From Streptomyces tricolor (lineage in GTDB: Bacteria; Actinomycetota; Actinomycetes; Streptomycetales; Streptomycetaceae), in the NCBI RefSeq assembly GCF_002155905.1, contig NZ_MUMF01000067.1, positions 1 through 33,609 on the forward strand: a stretch of DNA of 33,609 nucleotides. Reading direction: 5' to 3'. The position numbers were made by a program, and so were the translations under genes. The notes under the pieces are model-generated. The model saw nothing but the letters and a program-made list of their open reading frames with translations. It was not told the DNA's origin and searched no databases. Below are positions 8,330-16,844 of the stretch, piece by piece; positions within the stretch are counted from its first letter, which is position 1, and each line of letters starts with the position of its first letter.

Positions 8330-9673
8330 TCAAACGGCGACAGACAGTTCCTGCAGGCGCTCCCGGAACTCGCGGACGGAGGGAACGGACTTGTGCGGCT
8401 CCAGCCGTGTGGAGAACTCCTTGAGGCGGTTCAGGGCCCTAATGGAGCTGACGCTGTCCTCCAGGAGTCCGGCGCCGTAGTTCGCGGCGTCCAACGCGCC
8501 CTCCAGGTCGCCGCCGGCGAGCCGCGCCTCGGCCAGACGGCTCGACCGTACCGCCTTGTCCCGGGGGGCGGCTCTCGTCACAGAGGTCTCCAGGGAACTG
8601 GTCGCGCGTTCCACCTGCCCCGAGCGCAACAGCACCTTTCCCTCGGTCGACCGCAGTTGTGCCTCGCCGAACCAGTTGAGCCAGTCAGGGTTGTCGTCCG
8701 TCGCCTGGCGCTCCCACAGGGAGGTGGCACGGTTGAGGGCCGTGCCGGCTTCGCGGTGGTCGCCGTCGCGTGAGAGGGCCTCTGCCTTGTGCAGGTAGAG
8801 GAACGACTGGGTGCAGGGCGACAGAGAGCGTGGCGCGTTGTCGATGGCGGTCGAGATGAGGTCGACACGCTCGGCCGTGCGCCCTGCCTCGGAGACATGC
8901 ACCCCCATCTCCGCGAGGATGAACGCGCCGAAGGCGTCGTCGCCGGCGGTGCGGGCGCTGCGCAGGGCACCGACGTAATAGCGCTGACCTGCGGACCGTA
9001 GGCCGGCGTCGTAGGCCATCCATCCGGTCAAGTGCGACACGCGGGCCGCCAGCGCGTACAGCCGGAGCCTGACTTTGTCGGTGTAGCGGCCACCGCCGAG
9101 GAGACCGGTGACCAGAGCCAGGTCGCCTCGGGCCTGTTCCAGTAGTCGAGCACCGCCAAGCTGGTCGTCGAGCGTGCGGAGGGTGCCGATGCGCTGCTCG
9201 ATCGTCGAGACCATCGTGTCCGTGACCCGGTCGCCGTTGAGCGCCGCGGCCATGGCGGAGGGCGCGTCCACCCAGCTCGCCGCGAGGCCGGTCAGGGCGG
9301 CTCCTGTGATGGTGAGGAAGCCTCTGCGGTCCATCCGTCCACTCCCCACCAGATCGGACAATGCCTCGACGGTACCGGCCTCTGTCCACGGAGCGGTGAG
9401 CCCGGTCACCTCCCAGACGGGAAGCCAGCGTGGCCATCCCTCCGCACGCGCCTGCTCGTACGGGACGCCCAGCAGGTCGGCGATGACGCGTTGGGCGTCC
9501 GCGTCCGGCTCCTGGCCCTGTGCCCACTTCCATACAGTCGTCCGGTTGGTCGCGAGCGGGACCCCGAGCTTCCTCCCGTGATCCTGCATGAGCCGGGCGA
9601 ATTCGGCCTTGCCCCATCCACGCGTCTGGAGGAGGAAGGTCAGCGGGTGGACTGCTAACGGCTCGGTAGGCAC
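8330..9673 (-). CDS. XRE-type regulator with long C-terminal helical domain
   Basis: A 447-aa protein. Residues about 20-75 form an HTH (LMQDHGRKLGVPLATNRTTV, then WKWAQGQEPDADAQRVIADLL). In the middle is MDRRGFLTITGAALTGLAASW, which mimics a Tat motif but is internal, as often seen in this actinobacterial regulator type. The rest is TPR-like helices (LYLHKAEALSRDGDHREAG). The GTG start at 9673 has GGGAG 7 nt upstream. It is divergent from the HATPase/peptide/oxygenase genes and is probably their regulator. Confidence 0.85.
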   Translation of the reverse strand: MPTEPLAVHPLTFLLQTRGWGKAEFARLMQDHGRKLGVPLATNRTTVWKWAQGQEPDADAQRVIADLLGVPYEQARAEGWPRWLPVWEVTGLTAPWTEAGTVEALSDLVGSGRMDRRGFLTITGAALTGLAASWVDAPSAMAAALNGDRVTDTMVSTIEQRIGTLRTLDDQLGGARLLEQARGDLALVTGLLGGGRYTDKVRLRLYALAARVSHLTGWMAYDAGLRSAGQRYYVGALRSARTAGDDAFGAFILAEMGVHVSEAGRTAERVDLISTAIDNAPRSLSPCTQSFLYLHKAEALSRDGDHREAGTALNRATSLWERQATDDNPDWLNWFGEAQLRSTEGKVLLRSGQVERATSSLETSVTRAAPRDKAVRSSRLAEARLAGGDLEGALDAANYGAGLLEDSVSSIRALNRLKEFSTRLEPHKSVPSVREFRERLQELSVAV

Positions 9674-9925
9674 GTCATCACTCCCGTCGTCCGCTCAAGG
9701 CGTAGTTGGAAGGCTACTCGGCGTGTCCGAGTACAGGGAGGTGCCCCCAGGAGAAACCCCCTAGAAACGTTCCGGTGGGCAGGGGTAGCGCCGTTGACTG
9801 AGTATCAGCCGCCGGCGAGCGAGTTCAGTTGAACGCTCGCGGAGCGGTTCCTCAGATCGGCGGCTCCATTCCTGTGCCCCCCGTCGGGGATGGAGCCGCT
9901 CTCCAGTTCTTCGGAGGCGTCCGCC
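9674..9925. promoter_or_regulatory. Divergent promoter region with a CCCCCTAGA element
   Basis: This 252-bp gap separates the XRE regulator from the HATPase gene. At 9757-9765 it carries CCCCCTAGA, the same core seen repeatedly in front of the conjugative-element genes at 29-31 kb. No clear -10/-35 pair or further gene was recognised. Confidence 0.35.
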
Positions 9926-10419
9926 ATGCCCACGCCCGTCCATCGGTTTGTCCCCGCGGGTATCGAATCCGAGGTGCCCCCGGCTCGGCGCCAGATCATC
10001 GACAAGGTACGCGCATGGGGTGTGCCGCTGGACGAGGAGACTGCCGACGCCATCCGACTCGTCGCCTCGGGGCTCATCACCAACGCCGTGGTCGACGGGG
10101 CAGGGCCGATCACCGTCACCCTGTTCAACCGGCCCGGTCGCTTGGTGTCGATGTCCTGGACGACGATCCGTCGGTTCCGCGGACAGGGGATGCCCAATCG
10201 GACGACGAGAACGGGCGCGGCCTGGCGTTGGTCAGACTGCTCTCGGCGTGCTGTGCCTGGGAGCCCGCCGACGCCGGTAAGCGTGTATGGGCCGCGATGG
10301 CGCTGCCCATGGCGGTGGAGACGAGCACGGCTGTCGCTGGACCACGTGGCTCATTCGCGATGTTGGCCAAGAACCGTGATGGGGCCGAGCCCAGGTCGCT
10401 GACGGTGACGGTCGCCTGA
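9926..10419 (+). pseudogene. HATPase (RsbW-like) ATP-binding protein, frameshifted
   Basis: ATG at 9926 with GGAGG 9 nt upstream. Frame A encodes the N-terminus and the N-box-like segment (AIRLVASGLITNAVVDGAGP) up to NRPGRLV. The remaining motifs continue in another frame: DVLDDDP (G1 box), ENGRGLALVRLL (G2 box). One missing base near 10141-10150 explains the shift. The corrected product is about 164 aa, normal for small actinobacterial anti-sigma-like ATPases. The second frame ends at TGA 10417-10419, overlapping the next ATG by 1 base, which supports it as the original frame. It could be a sequencing error or real inactivation. Confidence 0.75.
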
Positions 10420-10751
10420 TGGGGAGGCACGCAGTACGAGCGGCTCTGTCTCCCGACCCCGATGTGGTTTTCCGTCCCACCCGCCGCGACATCGACCCCG
10501 TCACCGGCGAGCCGACGGCCTATGCGCTGTGGGATCGGCGTGAGTGGCAGGCGCATGGCGAGTGCCGGCTGTGGTGTGGCCGTGACGACGACGAGGTGAC
10601 GTGGATCGGGCCCGTCCGGTCGAGCGGCATGCACGCGGCTCTCTTCGCGTGCCGCGCGTGCCTGTACGAACTGGACCAGCGCGTCCTGGAGGCCACCATG
10701 CGCCAGGACGCGGTCGATCTGCCGATGAGTAGCCGGTCCATGCGGCCGTAG
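10419..10751 (+). CDS. Small conserved-type protein with four cysteines
   Basis: A 110-aa protein that I do not recognise. Its start overlaps the preceding stop (TGATG), implying translational coupling to the HATPase. It contains ECRLWCGRDDDEVTWIGP and FACRACLYELD, with Cys pairs spaced C-x3-C and C-x2-C about 40 residues apart, so a small zinc-binding fold is possible. The N-terminus includes DIDPVTGEPTAYALWDRREW. A hairpin lies 35 bp after its stop. Confidence 0.6.
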   Translation: MGRHAVRAALSPDPDVVFRPTRRDIDPVTGEPTAYALWDRREWQAHGECRLWCGRDDDEVTWIGPVRSSGMHAALFACRACLYELDQRVLEATMRQDAVDLPMSSRSMRP

Positions 10752-10785
10752 GTGCAGAGCTGCGGCTCACTGGGCCCCAATGACC

Positions 10786-10827
10786 GCCGCCTCACGGATT
10801 CCATATCTCCCACTGCCGTGAGGCGGC
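10786..10827. terminator. Hairpin upstream of the 55-aa peptide gene
   Basis: GCCGCCTCACGG and CCGTGAGGCGGC form a perfect 12-bp stem with an 18-nt loop. It is either the terminator of the preceding pair or a structured leader of the peptide gene that starts at 10881. Confidence 0.5.
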
Positions 10828-10880
10828 CATGACTTCCCGCCGGAGCCCCGGCGGGAGACCCGAAGAGGAAGGAGCACGAG

Positions 10881-11048
10881 GTGGAAGAGCGCACGGCACC
10901 GCCTCCGGCCCGTAGCGGCCTGCTGATGGCGGTCGAGGAGCTGACCGCCGTCCACGACCGGTACGACAGCCTCCGGTCCGACAACGCCGGAAGCTCCGGC
11001 GACGCGCCGTGGCCGGGCGGCGACGGCAACCTGCACGACAGCGAGTAG
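10881..11048 (+). CDS. 55-aa peptide, candidate RiPP precursor
   Basis: A GTG start with an excellent ribosome site (AGGAAGGAG, 6-nt spacing) opens a 55-codon frame ending at TAG 11046-11048. The first half (residues about 11-32, RSGLLMAVEELTAVHDRYDS) is helical and leader-like. The second half is Gly/Ser/Asp/Asn-rich and ends APWPGGDGNLHDSE. It is followed at once by a 16-bp hairpin and then a JmjC-type oxygenase and an aldo/keto reductase, the layout of a ribosomal peptide cluster in which a partial terminator keeps precursor expression high. I do not recognise the peptide. Function is inferred from size, ribosome site and neighbours. Confidence 0.6.
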   Translation: MEERTAPPPARSGLLMAVEELTAVHDRYDSLRSDNAGSSGDAPWPGGDGNLHDSE

Positions 11049-11064
11049 GCACGCGCGCACCAAG

Positions 11065-11104
11065 CGGCTGGGGCCGGCACGACTGGCCGTGCCGGCCCCA
11101 GCCG
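11065..11104. terminator. Strong hairpin between peptide and oxygenase genes
   Basis: CGGCTGGGGCCGGCAC (11065-11080) pairs perfectly with GTGCCGGCCCCAGCCG (11089-11104), with an 8-nt loop. It starts 17 bp after the peptide stop and ends 38 bp before the oxygenase start. No long T-tract follows, so read-through attenuation is plausible. Confidence 0.75.
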
Positions 11105-11142
11105 TGTCCACATCAGGCGACCACACCCTTGGAAGGACAGCG

Positions 11143-12339
11143 ATGGAACATCGGTTGATCAACGCGATCGAGACAGCACTCGGGTGGAGCGGGGCCGAGG
11201 AGCTGGGCAAGGGTTTCGCGCGGGGCGGTCTGGACGACCCCGCGCTCCTCTCCCGCCTCCTGACCCCCAACCGGCTGCTCGACATCGCCATGCGCAGGAG
11301 CCTGAACCGCCCGCAGTTCCGGTGCTTCCAGAAGGGGGTGGAGGTGCACCCGGCTGTCTACTACACAGACAGCGTCAGCCCCCGGGGCCAGAGCATCCCC
11401 GTGGTCAACATGCGAAGCCTCGGAAACCTCCTGGGAGAAGGCGCGACGCTCATCCTCGACCAGGCCAACGTCTTCGACCCGACGATGGAGGTCGCGTGCC
11501 GGGCGTTGCAGTGGTGGTCCCATGAGCGCGTACAGGTCAATGCGTACCTGACGACGAACGACGCCGCCGGTTTCCCCCTGCACTGGGACGACCACGACGT
11601 CGTGATCGTGCAGCTCGCCGGCGAGAAGGAGTGGGAGGTGCGCGGGGCGTCCCGCAAGGTCCCCATGTACCGGGACTCCGACCCCAACACCATTCCGAGC
11701 GACGAGATCATCTGGTCCGGCGTGATGCGGACCGGTGACGTCATGCACATCCCCCGAGGCCACTGGCACCAGGCGACCAGGACCGGCAGCGGCTCGGGGA
11801 AGAGCCTCCAGGTCACGTTCGGCATCACCAAACGCACCGGCGCAAGCTGGCTCGCCTGGCTAGCCGACTGGAGCCGCGAGCACGAGATCTTCAGGCACGA
11901 TCTGGACCGCTGGCACGTTCCCGACAGTGCGGCTCTGACCGAGGCCGCCACGGCACTGCTCGGCGCGCGCTCCCCGGCCGACTACCTGGCCGCGTACGAG
12001 CAGGAAGTGACCCTGCCCAGGCATGTGCCGTTCCTCGACATCCTCGGGCCGCTCGACGCCGTCGTGTGCACCACCCACTTCCCTCCCCGGATACGGGAGA
12101 GCGGGGAGACCGTCGATGTCCTGGCCTCGGGGAAGAGGCTGACCCTCGCGGCCAAGGCCCTGCCGGCGCTGCGTCTGCTGTTGAGCGGCAGGCCGGTCGT
12201 GCTGGAACAGGCCGCGGCCGTCGTAGGGGCCGAAGTGGTGGAGGTCGCCGACATCCTGGTGAAGGAGGAGCTGTGCGCGGTCCTGACCCCCGAGTTGTCC
12301 TCGGGCTACACCGGTCTCGTCACGAACGCCGGCTCCTGA
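11143..12339 (+). CDS. JmjC/cupin-like Fe(II)/2-oxoglutarate oxygenase
   Basis: A 398-aa protein. The ATG at 11143 has GGAAGGA 5 nt upstream. The metal triad is visible as H147-x-D149 (PLHWDDHDVVIVQL) and a distal His in MHIPRGHWHQATRT (about residue 207), the order found in JmjC-type and YcfD/ROX-like protein hydroxylases. The pairing GEKEWEV after the HxD motif is typical of that group. A C-terminal winged-helix-like part (LTLAAKALPALRLLLSG) also fits ROX architecture. ROX enzymes hydroxylate protein side chains; here the 55-aa peptide immediately upstream is the obvious candidate substrate (inference). It overlaps the next gene. Confidence 0.82.
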   Translation: MEHRLINAIETALGWSGAEELGKGFARGGLDDPALLSRLLTPNRLLDIAMRRSLNRPQFRCFQKGVEVHPAVYYTDSVSPRGQSIPVVNMRSLGNLLGEGATLILDQANVFDPTMEVACRALQWWSHERVQVNAYLTTNDAAGFPLHWDDHDVVIVQLAGEKEWEVRGASRKVPMYRDSDPNTIPSDEIIWSGVMRTGDVMHIPRGHWHQATRTGSGSGKSLQVTFGITKRTGASWLAWLADWSREHEIFRHDLDRWHVPDSAALTEAATALLGARSPADYLAAYEQEVTLPRHVPFLDILGPLDAVVCTTHFPPRIRESGETVDVLASGKRLTLAAKALPALRLLLSGRPVVLEQAAAVVGAEVVEVADILVKEELCAVLTPELSSGYTGLVTNAGS

Positions 12340-13129
12340 CCGGGGCGCTGGACCTGGGCGTCACCGCGCTCGACACCAGCACCAACTACCTCGGCTTCCG
12401 CTCGCACCAGGTCCTGGCTCGGACAGCCGGTGACCTGCTGCCGAAGTTCACGGTCTCCACGAAGGTCGGTTACTTCCCGGGGCCCGACGGGACGGAACAC
12501 TCCCTGGATCCCACGCGGCTGAACTCGGCCGTGGCAGAGGCGGCCAAGGACCTCGGACGTGAGCCGGACCTGGTGTTGCTGCACAACCCGGAACACTCGC
12601 TCCGGAAAGCTGTCCCGCACCACAAGGATGTGCTTGCAGCGGCGTGCGCCGCCTTGGATGACGCCAAAGAAAAGGGACTGTGCGGCGCCTGGGGGGTCGC
12701 GTCGTGGGATCCGTCACGGTACTGAGCCTGGTCGACCTGACCGTGCCGAGGCCATCGGTTCTCATGGTGCGCGCCGGCTTGCTGGTCGGCGCCAGAACGC
12801 TGGACGCAGCGGAGACCCTCATCAATGCGTGGAAGCTGGGTTATGGCGAGGTCTGGGGGATGAGCCCCTTTGGGGGCAGCACCAGTGCCTCGGTGTGGGA
12901 CCGGCTGGACCCGCGCCTTTTCCTTCAGGACGGCGGTCGGCTCTCCCGCGTCCAGGCAGCATTCAGAGTCGCCTACCATCTCCCGCGGGTCGGCTCCATC
13001 GCCGTGGGCACCGACGAGCCGACCCACCTTGGGGAACTCGTCGGAGCCCTGGCAGGCCGGGTGGAGGAGCGGACCGTCCAGGAGTACCGGAAGCTCCTCC
13101 GCGACCGCTCGCGTGATCACTCCGCTTGA
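12273..13129 (+). pseudogene. Aldo/keto reductase, single frameshift
   Basis: The first frame reads VVLGLHRSRHERRLLTGALD then LDTSTNY (catalytic Asp and Tyr), VSTKVGYF (Lys) and LVLLHNPEHS (His): all four AKR catalytic residues are present. It ends WDPSRY-stop at about 12724. The C-terminal barrel continues in another frame (VLSLVDLTVPRPSVLMVRAG through VGTDEPTHLGELVGALAGR). One missing base near 12712-12720 restores SR-VLSL. GTG at 12273 is the likely start, behind GGAGG at short spacing, overlapping the oxygenase by 67 bp. The gene end overlaps the convergent kinase by 13 bp. Either a recent frameshift or a sequence error. Confidence 0.75.
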
Positions 13130-13974
13130 AGCTCCTCGATGACCTGCTCGGCCATGCGCTGTGCAGGCTCCAACCGAGGATCCTCGGGGTGCGCGTACGG
13201 CCCAAGGATCTTCGAGCAGACGAACAGCGTCATCAGCTTGCCGTCCCGGCTCTCGAAGTCCCGCCGACGCTCCTGCCGTACACGATCGGCCAGAGACCGG
13301 ACGGCAAGCGAGCTCGCCCACAGCGAGGCCGAGTCCAGTCCCTGTGGGGCGTTCCCCCAGTCCTCCCAGTCGAAGAGGCTGAACACCGGCGCCGCGACGT
13401 TGGCCCAGTTCAGGTCGGCGTGAGCGGGCACCCAACGCTGGACGGTCGTATCGAAATCGCCGGGAAAGACAGCCCGAATGGCCTCGGTGACCGACGTCTG
13501 GGTGATGGTCTCGGTGTCGGGTGTGGCGATCCGCCTTGTCTGGTGCGCTGCCAGCGCGTCCAGAGAGGCGTTCAACCCGTCCCACCACTCGTCAGAAAGT
13601 TCAGGGGCCTCACTCAGAACGGCGTTTCCGACCGGAGCGGCCGGCAGGAGGTCAGTTTCGTCGGCCCGCCACATCACCTGTTCGTTCGTGTCCCGCCAGA
13701 CCAGGCACCCCCGCCAGGGCGGCTGGGCGACGCCGTCCAAGCGGGCGGCGCACTCCGCGCCGTTCCATCCTTGATCGGTGATCTTGTCGAGCAAGCGTCG
13801 CTCGATGCGGACCCAGGTCTCGCGGTCGGTCCGTGCTCCCACGGACCGACGCTTGCGCACCACCGTTTCCGGTAGGAAACGCACCTGCAGGGACTGGGCC
13901 ACGCGATCCAGAACCTCGTCAACTGGCTGCACGCGTAGGTCAACAGCCTGACTCGTGGAGACCGAGAGCGTCAT
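13117..13974 (-). CDS. APH-fold phosphotransferase
   Basis: A 285-aa protein with the kinase loop HADLNWANV (H185, D187) followed by FSLFDWEDWG, matching the HxDxxxxN plus D pattern of aminoglycoside/choline-type phosphotransferases. The N-terminal ATP lobe is divergent (ETWVRIERRLL). Substrate cannot be inferred. It is convergent with, and slightly overlaps, the aldo/keto reductase. APH-fold kinases occur in some lanthipeptide-type clusters as Ser/Thr kinases, but also as resistance or metabolite kinases, so involvement in the peptide locus is only suggestive. Start ATG at 13974. Confidence 0.75.
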   Translation of the reverse strand: MTLSVSTSQAVDLRVQPVDEVLDRVAQSLQVRFLPETVVRKRRSVGARTDRETWVRIERRLLDKITDQGWNGAECAARLDGVAQPPWRGCLVWRDTNEQVMWRADETDLLPAAPVGNAVLSEAPELSDEWWDGLNASLDALAAHQTRRIATPDTETITQTSVTEAIRAVFPGDFDTTVQRWVPAHADLNWANVAAPVFSLFDWEDWGNAPQGLDSASLWASSLAVRSLADRVRQERRRDFESRDGKLMTLFVCSKILGPYAHPEDPRLEPAQRMAEQVIEELQAE

Positions 13975-14139
13975 ACAGGCGACCGTAGCAGTGGGGCAGC
14001 GAGAGGGCCCCGCTTCGGCAACGCGCGGGGCGCCGAGGCCCCCTGGCGCCGACTGCCTCGCGCGGGTGTGTCGTGGGAGCGCTCGGACAGGGCGGGCAGG
14101 TGGGCGCTGCGCCGCAAGCGCCATACCAGGACGTCGCTG

Positions 14140-14712
14140 ATGGAGGTGGCGGTGTCGAGCTCGCGCCGTCCGGCGGCCTCGCTCAGCAGGGCGCCCGGGT
14201 CATGGCCGGCCTCCCCGCGAGGTGTGCTGCTCAGCGGCGAGGCGAACGTCGCGGTGCGCATCAAGTTGGAGCGCGAGGCGCGTGCATGGAGCACCAATGC
14301 TCTGTCCGACCGCCTGAACGAGGCCGGCTTCGAGATGAACCCGTCCGCGGTATGGCGCATCGAGAACGGCAAGCGCCGCATCAACCTCGACGAGGCCATC
14401 GGCTTCGCGGAGGTCTTCGGCCTCGACCTGCGCAACCTCGTCGGGCCCCCACAGCTCGCCGCCCAGGCCCGCGCCATGGAGCTAATCGACACGGTCGTGG
14501 ACGCGTTCCGCGAGACCCAGCGCGCCAACGCCGCCTACACCAAGGCGCGCGACGACCTCGATGCCTACCTCGCCGAGCACCCCGACCTCCGTGAGGAGGC
14601 CGACGTGATGGTCTCCAACGCCATTGCCGAGGCGTCCACCAAGCACCTGCTGGAGACGTACGGCCTGCCACCTGGCAAGGGCCGCGACGCCGGCCCCACC
14701 AACGAGACGTAG
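14140..14712 (+). CDS. Helix-turn-helix (XRE-like) regulator
   Basis: A protein of about 190 aa. The HTH lies at LEREARAWSTNALSDRLNEA through NPSAVWRIENGKRRINLDEA, a Cro/C1-type fold, followed by a long helical tail (IDTVVDAFRETQRANAAYTK) that may dimerise. ATG 14140 has AGGA 9 nt upstream; a GTG at 14224 is possible. It precedes an excisionase-like gene and an integrase on the same strand, so it is probably the regulator of that integration module. Confidence 0.7.
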   Translation: MEVAVSSSRRPAASLSRAPGSWPASPRGVLLSGEANVAVRIKLEREARAWSTNALSDRLNEAGFEMNPSAVWRIENGKRRINLDEAIGFAEVFGLDLRNLVGPPQLAAQARAMELIDTVVDAFRETQRANAAYTKARDDLDAYLAEHPDLREEADVMVSNAIAEASTKHLLETYGLPPGKGRDAGPTNET

Positions 14713-14838
14713 CTCGGCTCCCGCTCCCGTCCTGGGCCCGCACACCCCCGGCACGGGACACCCCCTCACGCCATCCCTAGCGATCGACCGGCAGGCCGGT
14801 GTTGCCGCACCCACGCCCGCCAGAAGAGGACTCACCCC

Positions 14839-15216
14839 TTGAACCGACCCGCAATACCCCCTGCCTCCACGCCGACTCCGCATCCCGACGCCGCTCTGCC
14901 GCGCCTCTACCTCCCCGAGGAAGTCGCCGCCGTCCTCGGCTGCTCCGCCTGGTGGGTCAAGGGCCGCGCCCGCCGACGACTCATCCCGTTCACCCGCGTC
15001 GGCCGCGCCTACCGCTTCTCGTCCGATCACCTCGCCGAGATCGTGCGCATGCACGAAGAGCGCCCGGCCCGAAACCGGCAGCATCCCGGTGGCATTGCTG
15101 TGCCGGCGCGGCAGCCTGCCGTGCGAGAGCGTACCGAGGCAGCCGCGCCCACGGTTCGTCTCAAAGCCCGGCCGCCTCGCCGCATGACCAAGTCCCAGTT
15201 CGGAGTTGCCGCTTAA
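14839..15216 (+). CDS. xis: Excisionase-like winged HTH protein
   Basis: A 125-aa protein with a MerR/excisionase-type HTH ([20 protein letters not shown], then [20 protein letters not shown]). The C-terminus is basic and disordered ([17 protein letters not shown]). It begins with TTG at 14839 behind AGAGGA and ends 32 bp before the integrase, the usual Xis-Int order of actinomycete integrative elements. The xis name is by context and fold, not proven activity. Confidence 0.75.
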   Translation: MNRPAIPPASTPTPHPDAALPRLYLPEEVAAVLGCSAWWVKGRARRRLIPFTRVGRAYRFSSDHLAEIVRMHEERPARNRQHPGGIAVPARQPAVRERTEAAAPTVRLKARPPRRMTKSQFGVAA

Positions 15217-15248
15217 CGCACCCCACAGGACAGAAGGGAGGGAACCCG

Positions 15249-16757
15249 TTGGGGTACGCAGAGAAGCGCGGCGGCTACTGGCGCGGCCGGTACAAGATCG
15301 GGGACGGCAAGTACGGCACGGTCGCCGGTTCCACGGGTGCCGTGATCAAGTTCGCCACCAAGCGCGAGGCCAAGCAGGCCGCAGACGCGGAAGAGGTGAC
15401 CGTTCGGCGCGGTCAGTGGCGTGACCCGGGGCTTGGGCAGGAGACCTTCGGCGAGTACGCCAGCCGCTGGTACGAGGCCCAGGACCTGGCCGCCTCGACT
15501 ATGCAGAACTACAAGCGCCACATCGAGGAGCACCTGCTACCCGAGTTCGAGGACAAGGCGCTCGCCGGGATCCTGCGCATGGACGTTGACGCCTGGGAGA
15601 AGAAGGAGAAGGCCGTGTACGCGGCCTCCAGCGTCAAGACCTGGCGCTCGACGCTCCACCTGATCTTCGAGGACGCGATCGACGAGGGCCTGATCACGTC
15701 CAACCCGGCCGCCCGGCGGCGCGGGCGCGGTAAACGTGCCGGCCGTTCCCGCAACCGCGGCCCGGAGAAGGTCGTCACCGACGCGCTCGGCATCCTGCTG
15801 ACCGCAGAGCGAGCTGCCCTGCTCTCCGGCCGCGACGACGAGTTCGTCGCCGTCGTTCTCAAGGGCTACACGGGCAAGCGCTGGGGCGAGATCGTCGGCC
15901 TGGAGACCGAGTTCGTCCGGCCAGGTGCATTCCGCGTCGAGTGGCAGCTGTACGAGCTGGACACCGGCGAGCTGGTGCGCTGCCCGCCCAAGGACGATAG
16001 CTACCGCACCATCGACGCGATGGACTGGCTGTCGGCCCTGGTCTTCGACCACATCGCCCGCACGAAGCCGACACCCTGCCCATGCCACGGGCGGACGTAC
16101 GTCTTCCGAGGCCAGGGGACAGCGCGGACCGGCGGCCACCACGGCGCCAAGCTCGCCGACGTAGCCAGGCTGGCCGGGGTCTCCACGGGGACGGTGTCCA
16201 ATGTCCTCAACCATCCCCACCGCGTCGCCGAAGCCACGCGGGTGCGGGTCGAGAGGGCCGTCACCGACCTCGGATTCGTGCGAGGCGGCGCTGTGTCGGG
16301 GCATGCAGCCCACTGGCGTAGGAACGGGTTCGCGACCTGGTTGTTCACGCCGGCGGTCTCTGGCTGGTACCCCAAGAAGGCGCCGCAGGAGGCCCGCCCC
16401 GTGCCCATCCTCGGCGAGCCGTGGCCTGGCATTCCGGCACGAGGACGGGGCGCCACTGATCGCGCCGACGCCTGCTGGCTCCCGATCGCCAGGGGGCTCA
16501 CGCCCCATGGTCTCCGTCACACCCACCGGACGATGATGGAGGACCTGGGCACGGAAAAGGTGCTCATGGACGAGCGAATGGGCCACCTCGACGGTTCGAT
16601 CTCCGCCCGCTACGCCCACGTCACCCCTGGCATGCGCCGGCGCCTCATGCTCGGTCTCACGGCACAGTGGGAGGCATCCCTCGACGCCCGTCGGGCGATG
16701 AATTGGAGGTCGCCAGTCGCCGTGCTCGATCGGTTGCTCTTGGCCCGGGCCGTCTGA
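15249..16757 (+). CDS. int: Tyrosine recombinase/integrase with internal LacI-type HTH
   Basis: A 502-aa protein from TTG 15249, with AGGGAGGG 8 nt upstream. The N-terminal part has AP2-like and core-binding domains ([31 protein letters not shown]). The catalytic residues are all visible: R211 ([13 protein letters not shown]), H420 and R423 (HGLRHTH), H446 (MGHLDG) and Y455 (SARYAHV). Between the first Arg and the HxxR box, residues about 300-347 read like a LacI-family HTH headpiece ([20 protein letters not shown], then [15 protein letters not shown]). The frame stays open through it. The enzyme looks intact. A strong terminator follows, but no recognisable att site lies beside it. Confidence 0.88.
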   Translation: MGYAEKRGGYWRGRYKIGDGKYGTVAGSTGAVIKFATKREAKQAADAEEVTVRRGQWRDPGLGQETFGEYASRWYEAQDLAASTMQNYKRHIEEHLLPEFEDKALAGILRMDVDAWEKKEKAVYAASSVKTWRSTLHLIFEDAIDEGLITSNPAARRRGRGKRAGRSRNRGPEKVVTDALGILLTAERAALLSGRDDEFVAVVLKGYTGKRWGEIVGLETEFVRPGAFRVEWQLYELDTGELVRCPPKDDSYRTIDAMDWLSALVFDHIARTKPTPCPCHGRTYVFRGQGTARTGGHHGAKLADVARLAGVSTGTVSNVLNHPHRVAEATRVRVERAVTDLGFVRGGAVSGHAAHWRRNGFATWLFTPAVSGWYPKKAPQEARPVPILGEPWPGIPARGRGATDRADACWLPIARGLTPHGLRHTHRTMMEDLGTEKVLMDERMGHLDGSISARYAHVTPGMRRRLMLGLTAQWEASLDARRAMNWRSPVAVLDRLLLARAV

Positions 16758-16810
16758 CGCGAGCCATTAGCCCGGTCTTCCTATCAGTGGAGGACGGCGA
16801 TCAGCGCCAC

Positions 16811-16844
16811 GTGGCACGGCAACCGACATAGGTTGCCGTGCCAC
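16811..16844. terminator. Strong terminator after the integrase
   Basis: GTGGCACGGCAACC and GGTTGCCGTGCCAC form a perfect 14-bp stem with a 6-nt loop, 53 bp after the integrase stop. CAC/GTG on either side extend the pairing past one bulge. Confidence 0.8.

Noticed and set aside
14799-15248. N-terminal extension of the integrase frame
   Set aside because: It overlaps the excisionase-like gene out of frame, is Arg/Pro-rich, and a good ribosome site lies before TTG 15249.
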